From Histomonas meleagridis (taxonomy: Eukaryota > Parabasalia > Tritrichomonadida > Dientamoebidae), in contig WSYJ01000178.1 of NCBI GenBank assembly GCA_020186115.1, positions 1,240,001 through 1,304,000 of the forward strand: a stretch of 64,000 nucleotides of DNA, read 5' to 3'. A program made the position numbers and the translations under genes. The number at the start of each line of letters is the position of its first letter. Within the stretch, counting starts at the first letter, position 1. Under the pieces are notes generated by a model, which saw only the letters and a list, made by a program, of their open reading frames with translations, did no database searches and had not been told where the DNA came from. Below, piece after piece: positions 12,001-19,036 of this stretch.

Positions 12001-13946
12001 TCGAAAAAGAAACTCAAAATCCTTTTGAAACTATAACCAAACTTACGAAACCTAAAGATATTCAACAAGTTATAACTAAATCACAATCAGAAATTAAAGA
12101 ATCAATTTCGACATTAATTGAATCAACACAAAATGGAACTAAAGAAACAACTAAAGAATCAGTAAATAACATAATTGAAAATACATTAACAAGTGTATCA
12201 ACTTTTATGCATGGATTAAATACAACAAAATGTAATAATAGTTCCTTATATAAGAATTGTATAAAAACAATTCAATCTTCAATGTCTTCTTTACGTTCTG
12301 TTTGTGATATTCCTAAAACTTCATTCATTTCTTCAACAAATATTCGTCGATCGACTCGATCACTTGGAAGGATATTAAATTCGATGAATGATATGATTGA
12401 AGATACAGAATTAATTGAACATAAAACAATTGAAAGTAATAATAAATTTGAAAATATTAAATTTGATTTTATACAAAATTTAGCTTCATTATTAGAAATT
12501 TCTTCGACAACTATTAATGCACGAATCTCATCAAAAATACCCGAAACTTTTAATACACATTTTAATCAACAAAATATTAAAATTGATCAAACAATCGAAA
12601 AACTTACAACGAAATTTGATTCATTAATTAAACTTAATACTAATACTAAAATTGATGAAGAAACGAATAAAAACTTTATGTTATTAAAAGAACAATTTAA
12701 TCATTTCATTGATGACATAAATAATACGAATTTATATCAAAAAGATTCGAAAATCGAATTTACAAATCATTTTATTACATTAAGTAATTCGATTAATGAA
12801 CTTATGCTAAAAGTCGATAAAATGACTGATACAACGCCAACTATTCCTGACTTAATAAATGCTGGGAAATTACCAAAACATTTTGTTATGCCTTCATTAC
12901 CAAATATTTCGGGGTTAAATATTACTGAAGAAAATCAAAAATTAAATTTAACGATTAAAGAATATTTAAAAACTTCCGATGAATTTTTTGTTAAAGTTAA
13001 TCAAGTTAAAAATGAGAAAATTGTTGAAATAATAAAAGATTTATATAATAAACTTGAAAATGTTATTAAACAAATATTAATTATCTCAGCAATGTCAATG
13101 AGTTTAGAATTACAAAGTAATTTAACAAGTCATTGTAATCAAATTACATTTAATTTCGATTTATTATTAAAAGAACTTAAATCGAAATTTATGATTTCTG
13201 GTGATTGGGAAGGTAATTCAATTAAGTATAAAGAAAAAATTAAAATTTCGTTTGATGAAATTCTGATGTTATCTAAAAGATCAGTACAAATTGTCGAATC
13301 AGAAAATCGTTTACAAAGTGCAAAAAGCGCAAAGTTCCAAAATATTATAAATGTTTTAAATGATAATAAAAAGATAATCGAAACTTTTGAAAATAAACTT
13401 CAGAATAATGAAGTTAATATGAATCATGAATATGCTAAAAGAATGCTTCAAGTATGTAATGCGTTATGTGTAGCTATGAATACAACAATACTTAGTGCTA
13501 AATCAAATAATTATGATGAAAATAAATTAAAATTAACATTCGAATTTGTAAATAAAGTTATAAAACAATTCGATTTAATTCAAAAAGATGTTGAAGATAT
13601 TATTAATGATAAAGTAAAAGAAGTTGAAATTAAAGTTATTGAACGAATGAATGAAATATCAAATTTAAGAGAAGAAATGAAAGTGAATCAAGAAATTGAT
13701 GAAGCAATTATAAAAATATGTAAAGGTGCAAATTCTATTGCATCAGCAGCAGAAATAGCATTAAATACGAAAAAACAACAAAGAAAACAACAAGAAATAA
13801 TAAAGAAAATCGGAGATAAGAAAATCAAAATAGAAGTTCGCGCTTCAAAAGAATCTATGTTAAAGAGATTGGAATTGGAATCCAAAGTTATAAAGGCAAG
13901 AATTGTCTTAGAAAAGCTTGAAAAATTACTGAATGAAATTAATTAA
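1..13946 (+). CDS. Giant talin-like protein with three tandem FERM modules (5' end outside window)
   Basis: The frame is open to the left edge, so the start lies upstream; the first in-window ATG is at 54, giving 4630 residues from there. Numbering from that Met, three talin-style FERM modules follow each other at about 1-375, 390-765 and 785-1165. Each has an F1/F2-like part with a recurring FKRR or LKRR phenylalanine-rich stretch (EFKRRFFLIS, YFKRRAFLFT, MLKRRFFFFK), an F2 helix block, and an F3/PTB-like part. From about 1220 the protein is a very long alpha-helical rod rich in Ile, Lys, Asn and Ser. The last 200 residues look like an I/LWEQ (THATCH) actin-binding end, with an Ala-rich helix (SIASAAEIAL) and a charged terminal coil. 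Talins link membrane receptors or lipids to actin; a role in adhesion or cell-shape change is inferred. Animal talins have one FERM and about 2500 residues, so this is nearly twice as long. Confidence 0.8.
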   Translation, partial: QRLRGGFVDETGKTYQPMNDFLISSSLYKRDNLSKLWIELNKTGKEVIDIVVPILKIDTKIDYSVLLWIHREKYQWVGSNETLLSKSPYRNTTMFLIESNPKIKILLSSGVSKVIIIPIEKKIEEIIPMIGQKLGIKSFVGYSLFKPVEGSEPIPLDPQLSIPEQINSYETLEFKRRFFLISKSELENPNTLYQTFCDVKELIQSGKNEISSKKAIELSYLSLLADFGEKFTIQAFPKEKEYIENYIPKCVKVNYAKAKTIISSMLKRNPFVNKQETMRNYIQIARTIPSFACEEFNVILIDDKKGHQLKTNTFLYISPYRIFLMDESKKKEIIDISYQKILNVKNLLNQVCIKYCSDDNQALYCEIESNSSDKISSLINAQLNIHKHLLLEKLEDKNNKSTSFNIELITLYGLGPSTSQQFTYDLRITGEEFIKQACKNLGIDPDCQYSAILVITNDEYKWIKKDVILGTLNPVTGSIVHIYPTYSQIQICANKFQRKMYINIEKTIQQLIEEIAFKMYIDLPLGYTLYYKNDKSLIPLDLLSTIPEQVLNFEKLYFKRRAFLFTKDDINSSQMVTRIFQDVLENILSGIPEINNDNQILELAAYALLAKGETKNITNLNGIIPNTIKVKPKLLQAIITNVKNSKLKKELAASKFIYSARNLEHWGCELFEGKLIEESEEPQNIKIHNVCVSIGPFGIHVYDKHSKVDFVKIDYRNIVDFNTIKGNLFLRVSEEDEGIIHEFMIKTKFYNEIDKLLNSYKKIFIPGLENREKIQKLKKSTDIIEINDKIKKSKIPIYISRQLNHPNPILIDVGKTLTSDEITKIILFKLTKEKENIYHVLSYDNIGDYKWIKDKEILQDIEPKENSHICIIENLPLVQIITSHGEGKELKLEIDNTIESHCKNLVNLFELGSYFGYTLYEINKNDIRPLDFKLNIPTATPNYREVMLKRRFFFFKKSFENDKRSLHSLYKDVKQLVLSGTYEINEDFAFKFAILSLYSEELNFLHKISRINEIELKKLLPKNYKLGSNSLKRFEIMSSSINQIEPDIAKVRYIVLANEIPGFASEKYICFITDMLNQNKRKNRFVNVYLSITNLIIKDYSTNVEINVIDWYKVNTYEKVKDGIEITFNDESNEYRHIKLHNEDHCDEIFSYINDLFELLRNKDIIDYNTNKDISCDLIDIDQQFVYIDNDDFNIDDINDRRIDIDLENIVFPNLSTNDNDIDNFIQDIDDQEITMDQNRSINIMNGMVDNLSKLKDSLLIISPDELNQNLDFINDQFKYLNYDQDIGKDFSVKLNNVRKIGQTISNSNMEIEAFEEKLKANINELTTTIKLTKSNIENNLRTDLTNEKLNVNCSEEDSILSKAIIKISNYMENLNNEIQSEFINFSKHAENPSKNLQYLQDSVPLLLNLASNLRTSNGDPLSIRKNIAHQLNDILQSNKYITSVTKSKEILPSINNIVEKVDEAINLVLSSNALRNCKQNSSQIIHQIYNGDIKSLKAITSSLDELSQQTTKIINQKSISSNKELKNKIYSETKQIQSKLNVLKNTSEKMIYNPSNEFYHSQAIDTLKTIQKSYEQIITLTSSSSDQEIKNFVKKTKSLLPNIEKSVRSLTTINITPNNMHHIVDDVNIILKLYDSLPSELIVKLSDPQRKKFSNLVSNIKDDIKNLDSTLPEFEKHPTSGGYILQSQKMTLGINDKIDEIKDFVDTFTNLTNDPTYKMYYERLTADIQATITEPELNEDIKTLPHIMDFHQIQCNTGKMLNLLSIASENPIIKNDIDLIQKIQTLSKSLVNNYNKQVKIRNELHKEPFNDEVIDNAEDIVNEMKQMIERIETMQKVSDLVPTIQFDQVINQLTESAKTSVDSFIKVKNDSFRPLPTTENVKVSITKISNIKSNLENVLKSQEITNNKELSEEIKNVINYCDKSTKKLETMKAKPDNKFFKRLNKINKKVKIIEPNLLCVKEYKDNIKTSINYLDESLRTKPSNINECKKYVSSLTKSVDIVSNKLKEYQKIINNEIAKKEIDGLILEIGAIQSQIEINQKNPKYDSNIANEDKKSILRLVEICSELPLEIRSSLDIKQRTDFGKLYGKFATDSIDAVRCIRQLPIQKTQIPKIEKFEKVESYDEIDESATKISKQIKAISNFYSELISSDLLKNQPNALTLTKDISKQISTSKITEKDPLKLKEDICLIKEKIPHLVLLSEIISSVTQDSQIIGNTREMCENVNTILHSLENSHITQNNLKEFINDSVPVITKYLKKVNESTKLKEIKSQKDILPQLLSIQSILTKASTEITKAKPRKAQSICDEIYRNLTPLISTLGETPEFDNLLLDTKEIQSVLGNYTSLPHVQTKFTDEIRPKPIVSDKSIKELSEKAFVLLGSKSNELNIDLFNNINDTLNIIEDHRENVLPYIGEAATIISTSFKQDNIIQFSNALRTIISSSSSDNCPELYEQLIMKTSIRTANQLQNLSKSLTFLTKQIKNYQITDEVKYYLAQIESNIKSTDISVILQSKSISSALFNYQIMHNIEDELQILLKNILEIDQIKSIVLPLQVCCKEFCNWMYQLDMALSEHFKYHISEISILLEDKTKSKNLNKFLSEIVSNLKDKNRGINFDKEKLCKLINLYNSFKKDILPNIKFDLIDENLIQKHVDAIDNMNHVLNFWNSSIDKETTSIQNVRSNVIASMYKSNNTIEQIKNSINSASTIEIQHQVENVKNLISNTLYNLTNMKNSGINIKDSYNEALNIKKISDELSNNDIINDKKKLISKIETISQNIIKCQKHFEKSLSIDYKTINDTQIKSIPKLINKIENNELNEGVNNAVKELETIFSNYDKLSTTTANLSPSQYYNKTINIKLQNGKALDIPIHSTKYNNDLILSTEEIKKLNPKELSESYQQKSNINQNEILSQMKRTILSQQISNIQQQQFNRFPDIEKKIKSLNSNILPSIKTTPNQIEFALQSIQQQFESINSPNELNKIQSRLTPKQILCQQLILTEGLKQINSISSTQNNNNNQIYEQIIDGLKDDNIEIKCSRSELSNAYLRGNSQISLINQLITIQQQLPINVPEIFKFAQSHEGIELLNSTINPYQLIEQQQNIKTQISLINSPEKLNAYQKSLNPEQIIIQHRVMQHALDLLSNDYGLTIIKNDKIGLTTNSILTNVLNEQQKIVKDNPNVLKYNDLINQESILKAHDFSYNLVNRLNCLDNILKLLDLQIRTNKNSNEVIQKIKDTTADKSIISKNSKVILEELQNPNNLNDICKNLSTSNLIDQQKSLIKIGAVLINNDLYKKYNLQRLNTNAEIQQMFNELQEKQATILKGTDSLDGIKPLIDSKAYETYEKLTSTISNSSNIEQTKNLIYELDCINQDLKKEIMSGKNKFTPEQLKTTKSFVEYINEKSLTEPKSVTEILKSLPKDEQLRTYYYLVGVNNKLEKTDLKSSQDLLSQSHVLDMGLMVQRQRGSSIVTISSNDLINKEETNQKIEEVNKTTLLNGIQKNIVQLMSKRSEYCPELTTKREFNESLRKISSKKLKKLSNNLIEQISTYDKNTKEFNNIINKLKPDEIQIQQFMLQQIFDNKNNSLDKIKIDDQTNLQSLIKDTTISLIKEQKNDIKHEMFTNVKLMDKSQLRINEKLIDEQYSSSCTISKLEKLKSNILNEVKDLNTFIHSPKYEEIISNPFTQEEVIEFQDLISTLLSTNVSNEDIVSTFDSYPIESISRFLITLSNLSDVISHSQVDICKANKENDYKKLKSFFDTPLNYDKLIINEIPQIPIPSEKEIASITSNSYKTLIRISPLVSTIPIEEVKEILTIENTKALNTVNEIFSSNSTSYTNLISSLVETAPQLAASYTRVYSSLDPKAKELIGTDGIEILKHVNNLQKISCEKPSNETIGNFKHTLTKLLKTFTFIDAIITSKEDVKKDEQNTLQIIENIYRAIPENDTNTLYKELIKLEAQSIQLEKLGKGTKYLKTLEPQIQKISTLVETKKENSNEYKTSLDDLMKSIVTIFEKETQNPFETITKLTKPKDIQQVITKSQSEIKESISTLIESTQNGTKETTKESVNNIIENTLTSVSTFMHGLNTTKCNNSSLYKNCIKTIQSSMSSLRSVCDIPKTSFISSTNIRRSTRSLGRILNSMNDMIEDTELIEHKTIESNNKFENIKFDFIQNLASLLEISSTTINARISSKIPETFNTHFNQQNIKIDQTIEKLTTKFDSLIKLNTNTKIDEETNKNFMLLKEQFNHFIDDINNTNLYQKDSKIEFTNHFITLSNSINELMLKVDKMTDTTPTIPDLINAGKLPKHFVMPSLPNISGLNITEENQKLNLTIKEYLKTSDEFFVKVNQVKNEKIVEIIKDLYNKLENVIKQILIISAMSMSLELQSNLTSHCNQITFNFDLLLKELKSKFMISGDWEGNSIKYKEKIKISFDEILMLSKRSVQIVESENRLQSAKSAKFQNIINVLNDNKKIIETFENKLQNNEVNMNHEYAKRMLQVCNALCVAMNTTILSAKSNNYDENKLKLTFEFVNKVIKQFDLIQKDVEDIINDKVKEVEIKVIERMNEISNLREEMKVNQEIDEAIIKICKGANSIASAAEIALNTKKQQRKQQEIIKKIGDKKIKIEVRASKESMLKRLELESKVIKARIVLEKLEKLLNEIN

Positions 13947-14030
13947 ATAAATAAAACAAAATAATATTTGAAATTTTATTAAAGTCACTTCTGTGCGTGA
14001 TAACAAAGAAGTTTATTTATCTAATGTTTA

Positions 14031-17000
14031 TTAGCAAATGATGCATTTATCTTTTTTAATATCTTTAGCATTAACATCAATTCCTTTTTGTTCAAGAAGT
14101 AATTTAACGATTTCTTTATGATCATAATAAGATGAAATCATAAGTGCTGTATTAAGTATTTCAAATGATTTCCAAATATTATTTAGAAATTTTAAATTAT
14201 TAAAATAAATATTAAATAAAACAAATAAATATCTTTAGCATTAATATTAATTCCTTCTTGTTCAAGAAGTAATTTAACGATTTCTGTATGACCATTCCAG
14301 GATGCATAAATGAGTGCTGAATATAATATTTTAAATTATTTCCAAATATTATTTTGAAATATAAAATTATTAAAATAAATTTTAAATAAAACAAATAAAT
14401 ATCTTGAGCATTAATATCAATTCCTTCTTGTTCAAGAAGTAATTTAACTATTTCTAATTTACCAATTTCAGATGCGAAAATAAGTGCTGTATTAAATAAT
14501 TTAAATAATTTCCAAATATTATTTAGAAATTTTAAATTATTAAAATAAATATTAAATAAAGCAAATAAATATCTTTAGCATTAATATCAATTCCTTTTTG
14601 TTCAAGAAGTAATTTAACTATTTCTAATTTACCATATATTAATGCAAACATAAGTGCTGTATTAAATAATTTAAATAATTTCCAAATATTATTTTGAAAT
14701 ATAAAATTATTAAAATAAATTACATCTTTAGCATTAATATCAATTCCTTTTTGCTTAAGAAGTAATTTAACTACTTCTAATTTACCATTTTCTGATGCTA
14801 ACATAAGTGCTGTTCGAAATAATTTAAATAATTTCCAAATATTATTTTGTAATATCAAATTATTAAAATAAATTTTAAATATAACAAATAAATATCTTTA
14901 GCATTAACATCGATTCCTTTTTGTTCAAGAAGAAATTTAAAGATTTCTGTACGACCATATATTAATGCTAACATAAATGCTGTTCGAAATAATTTAAATA
15001 ATTTCCAAATATTATTTTGAAATATAAAATTATTAAAATAAATATTAAATAAAACAAATGAATATCTTTATCATTAATATCAATTCCTTTTTGTTCAAGA
15101 AGTAATTTAGCGATTTCTAATTTACCATTTTCTGATGCTAACATAAATGCTGTTTCAAATATTTCAAATAATTTCCAAATATTATTTTGAAATATAAAAT
15201 TATTAAAATAAATAGTAAAACAACCGAATACATATTTTTAGCATTAATATCAATTCCTTTTTGTTCAAGAAGAAATTTAACTATTTCTGGATGACCATTT
15301 TTAGATGCTAACATAAATACTGTTCGAAATATTTCAAATAATTTCCAAATATTATTTTGAAATATAAAATTATTAAAATAAATAGTAAAACAACCGAATA
15401 CATATTTTTAGCATTAATATCAATTCCTTTTTGCTTAAGAAGTAATTTAACTATTTCTAATTTACCATTTTCTGATGCTAACATAAATGCTGTTCGAAAT
15501 AATTTAAATAATTTCCAAATATTATTTTGAAATACAGAATTATTAAAATAAATTTTAAATAAAACAAATAAATATCTTTAAAATTAATATCAATTCCTTT
15601 TTGTTCAAGAAGAAATTTAACTATTTCTAATTTACCATTTTCTGATGCTAACATAAATGCTGTTCGAAATAATTTAAATAATTTCCAAATATTATTTTGA
15701 AATATCAAATTATTAAAATAAATATTAAATAAAACGAATACATATTTTTAGCATTAATATCAATTCCTTTTTGCTTAAGAAGAAATTTAACTATTTCTAA
15801 TTTACCATTTTCCGATGCTAACATAAATGCTGTTCGAAATAATTTAAATAATTTCCAAATATTATTTTGAAATATAAAAATATTAAAATAAATTTTAAAT
15901 ATAACAAATAAATAGTTTTAGCATTAATATCAATTCCTTTTTGTTCAAGAAGTAATTTAACTACTTCTAATTTACCATTTTCTGATGCTAACATAAATGC
16001 TGTTCTAAATAATTTAAATAATTTCCAAATATTATTTTGAAATAAAAAATTATTAATATAAATATCAAATAAAACAAATGAATATCTTTAGCATTGATAT
16101 CAATTCCTTCTTGTCCAAGAAGAAATTTAACGATTTCTAATTTACCATTTTCTGATGCTAACATAAATGCTGTTCTAAATAATTTAAATAATTTCCAAAT
16201 ATTATTTTGAAATATAAAATTATTAAAATAAATTTTAAATAAAACGAATACATATTTTTAGCATTAATATCAATTCCTTTTTGCTTAAGAAGAAATTTAA
16301 CGATTTCTAATTTACCATTTTTAGATGCTAACATAAATGCTGTTTCAAATATTTCAAATAATTTCCAAATATAATTTACAAACATCAAATTATCAAAAAA
16401 AATTTTAAATAAAACAAATAAATATTTTTAGCATTGACATCAATTCCTTTTTGTTCAAGAAGTAATTGAACTATTTGTGGATGACCATTTTCTGATGCTA
16501 ACATAAGTGCTGTATTAAATATTTTAAAATATTTCCAAATATTATTTTGAAATATAAAATTTTTTATAAAAATTTTAAATAAAACAAATAAATATCTTTA
16601 GCATTAATATCAATTCCTTTTTGTTCAAGAAGTAATTTAACTATTTCCTTGTGACCATTTTCTGATGCTAACATAAATGTTGTTCGAAATAATTTAAATA
16701 ATTTCCAAATATTATTTTGAAATATCAAATTATTAAAATAAATATTAAATAAAACAAATAAATATTTTTAGCATTAATATCAATTCCTTTTTGCTTAAGA
16801 AGAAATTTAACTATTTCTGTATGACCATTTTGAGATGCACATATAAGTGCTGTTTCAAATAATTTAAATAATTTCCAAATATTATTTTGAAATATAAAAT
16901 TATTAAAATAAATTTTAAATAAAACGAATACATATTTTTAGCATTAATATCAATTCCTTTTTGTCCAAGAAGAAATTTAACGATTTCTAATTTACCATTT

Positions 17001-17377
17001 TTAGATGCTAACATAAATGCTGTTTCAAATATTTCAAATAATTTCCAAATATAATTTACAAACATCAAATTATCAAAAAAAATTTTAAATAAAACAAATA
17101 AATATTTTTAGCATTGACATCAATTCCTTTTTGTTCAAGAAGTAATTGAACTATTTGTGGATGACCATTTTCTGATGCTAACATAAGTGCTGTATTAAAT
17201 ATTTTAAAATATTTCCAAATATTATTTTGAAATATAAAATTTTTTATAAAAATTTTAAATAAAACAAATAAATATCTTTAGCATTAATATCAATTCCTTC
17301 TTGTTCAAGAAGTAATTTAACTATTTCTGTATGACCATTTGAAGATGCATGCAAAAGGACTTTTGACAACGATTCTG
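14031..17377 (-). repeat. Tandem array A: 20 ankyrin cassettes with a 170-bp period
   Basis: The conserved core (on the + strand, AGCATTAATATCAATTCC) starts at about 14068, 14238, 14408, 14578, 14731, 14901, 15071, and then every 170 bp to 17281. All steps are 170 except one of 153. Each unit on the minus strand encodes one ankyrin repeat (consensus TALMLASENGKLEIVKLLL, then EQKGIDINAKD) plus a hydrophobic, A+T-rich spacer of about 71 bp. Because 170 is not a multiple of three, neighbouring repeats are in different frames, and no single frame crosses the array. The last unit has no spacer and runs to a stop at 14031-14033. The array is on the same strand as, and directly downstream of, the GBP-like gene. 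See the findings for possible interpretations. Confidence 0.9.
14532..14858 (-). pseudogene. Two ankyrin cassettes fused in frame by a 17-bp shorter spacer
   Basis: Within array A the step between anchors 14578 and 14731 is 153 bp (3 x 51) instead of 170. This puts two ankyrin repeats into one 108-residue frame: each has NNIWKLFKLF before the TALM start, and each ends in GIDINAKD. It is the only place in the array where two repeats share a frame. No separate promoter or convincing start codon is visible, so I treat it as part of the array and not as an independent gene. Confidence 0.6.
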
Positions 17378-17382
17378 TTTTT

Positions 17383-18849
17383 TTAAAAATTTGATATAAA
17401 CTTCAAATCAAATGATGAAACTTCTTTATTTATCTCAATTCCTTCACTTTCGATGTATGAAAAAATTTTGTTTTTGTTTCTCATTTTCATTTCTTTAAAG
17501 TTATATATTTCCCTTTTAACTTTATCAATAAATTTATTGCGAAGTGCTTCGTATTTGTCATTGTAACTTTTTTCGAATGTTTCGAATAAAATTACATTTT
17601 TTTGTTTTTCTTTATCCCACATATCTTCAATCATTTCATCATTGATTTGATTTTTAATAATTTGATTTTTGATTGGTTCAAAATAATTTTTAATACTTTG
17701 TTCTGATAAAACATTTGCTTCGAGTTCTTCAAGCTTTCCTTCAATCCAAACTTTAACTTCGTTTTGTATATTTGTTACAAATTCTTCAATAGCATTTGGT
17801 ATTAACTTTTTATATATTTCATTTTGTTGAATACATTTATTGATTCCTTCGCGTGCAAATGATTTATCATTAATAAATTTTATACATTTATTATAATCTA
17901 ATTTCAAATCATTTATATATTCCGTAATCATTTGTCTTGAATTTTCTTCAAAATTTGTTTTAAATGATGAATTAATTTGCTCAATTTGCTGATTTGAATC
18001 ATTTAAATCGTTAAACATTGTAAACAAAACTTTAATCATTTCACAAAGTAATTGACCATTTAATACATTTTCTTTATCCAAAATTTGCATCGTAATTTGT
18101 TTAAAAATTTTGTTTATTCTTTTCCAATAAAATTCAAGTTCGATATTATCATTTTCATCATTTGATACATATTCTGGAATAACTATAACTGATAAAAGTT
18201 TAGATATATCGAAACCATTTCCAAATGATAAAATTTTTTCTCGCGTTTTTTCTGTCTGACTTTGAATATATTCTTTCATTCGATTTGAATCATTCTTAAA
18301 TTTGTTCGGAATATCTTTAAGTGTAATCAAAAGAATTGGCTGACAAATTTCTTTATCTGATATTGTTGGGAATATTTTCTTTATATAAGAACTATATTCA
18401 ATGTTTTCTAATACATTTTGCATGGAAGAGCCATATGGAATATCTTCATTAACATAAATTGAGATAATAGAAACTTGCAGAAGTGTTAACAAAGAAATGT
18501 TTTCTGAAGGTAAAGCAGTGCCTTCTGTATCAATAAAGAATAAATCATTTTCGTTGTCATTAATTGATTTGATTTTCAATCTTTCTTGTAAATCTTTGAT
18601 TTTAAATGGTCCGATGATGTTGACATTCTTTGTAGGTTGGTCTTCAAATGCCCCTTCTTTGTTACAAAAATAATCACCACTTGGACCACTTATTAAATGA
18701 TTTAAAAATGAAGTTTTTCCTGTTTGCGTTTTTCCATAAATAATAATAAGATTAGGTCTTTTAGATGAAGATAAAATATCTAAGGCCTTTGAGTTGATTG
18801 TAGGATTTTCATTTTCATATGTTATAAACGGAATTGGTTGCGGTAACAT
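17383..18849 (-). CDS. GB1/RHD3-type (guanylate-binding protein-like) GTPase
   Basis: The 488-residue frame starts at an ATG at 18849. The G1 P-loop is at residues 39-47 (GKTQTGKTS), the G3 motif is DTEG at 107-110, and a candidate G4 is TLKD at 176-179, which together suit the large dynamin-related GBP/atlastin class. The C-terminal 250 residues are helical and charged, as in the GBP stalk. Proteins of this class hydrolyse GTP while dimerising, often on membranes. There is no transmembrane segment, so a GBP-like soluble form is more likely than an atlastin. The stop at 17383-17385 lies in a T7/A5 run (17378-17389). One base away in frame, the sequence continues as KKTESLSKVLLHASSNGHTEIVK, the first ankyrin unit of array A, so the ancestral gene was probably a GTPase-ankyrin fusion. 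Confidence 0.8.
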   Translation of the reverse strand: MLPQPIPFITYENENPTINSKALDILSSSKRPNLIIIYGKTQTGKTSFLNHLISGPSGDYFCNKEGAFEDQPTKNVNIIGPFKIKDLQERLKIKSINDNENDLFFIDTEGTALPSENISLLTLLQVSIISIYVNEDIPYGSSMQNVLENIEYSSYIKKIFPTISDKEICQPILLITLKDIPNKFKNDSNRMKEYIQSQTEKTREKILSFGNGFDISKLLSVIVIPEYVSNDENDNIELEFYWKRINKIFKQITMQILDKENVLNGQLLCEMIKVLFTMFNDLNDSNQQIEQINSSFKTNFEENSRQMITEYINDLKLDYNKCIKFINDKSFAREGINKCIQQNEIYKKLIPNAIEEFVTNIQNEVKVWIEGKLEELEANVLSEQSIKNYFEPIKNQIIKNQINDEMIEDMWDKEKQKNVILFETFEKSYNDKYEALRNKFIDKVKREIYNFKEMKMRNKNKIFSYIESEGIEINKEVSSFDLKFISNF

Positions 18850-19036
18850 TTGTTAATAATATTATTCTCTAGAGAAGTTGGTTGTCAAAAAATGGCAAAT
18901 TCGAATTCGTTTTCCGTTTAATGAAAGCTTTGGCCCTACTCAAATGATTTTATAAAAAAAGACTATTAATTCGTGATTAAATTAACTAAAGAAACTTTAT
19001 TTACTTAGAAAAGAGTTTTCACACATGTAATAATTT

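Noticed and set aside
14200-17068. Separate 60-85-residue genes in each array unit.
   Set aside because: Each arises mechanically from the frame offset; starts fall at random Met codons in the spacer or in the ankyrin helix, and no unit has its own promoter-like sequence.
14031-17377. Classical trichomonad introns between ankyrin units.
   Set aside because: No GTAYGT donor and no ACTAACACACAG-type acceptor occurs in the spacers. A GT is conserved near the spacer start, but joining it to the available AG gives the wrong phase.
14031-17377. CRISPR-like or satellite array.
   Set aside because: The repeats are protein-coding ankyrin units in a eukaryote; there is no short identical repeat with unique spacers.
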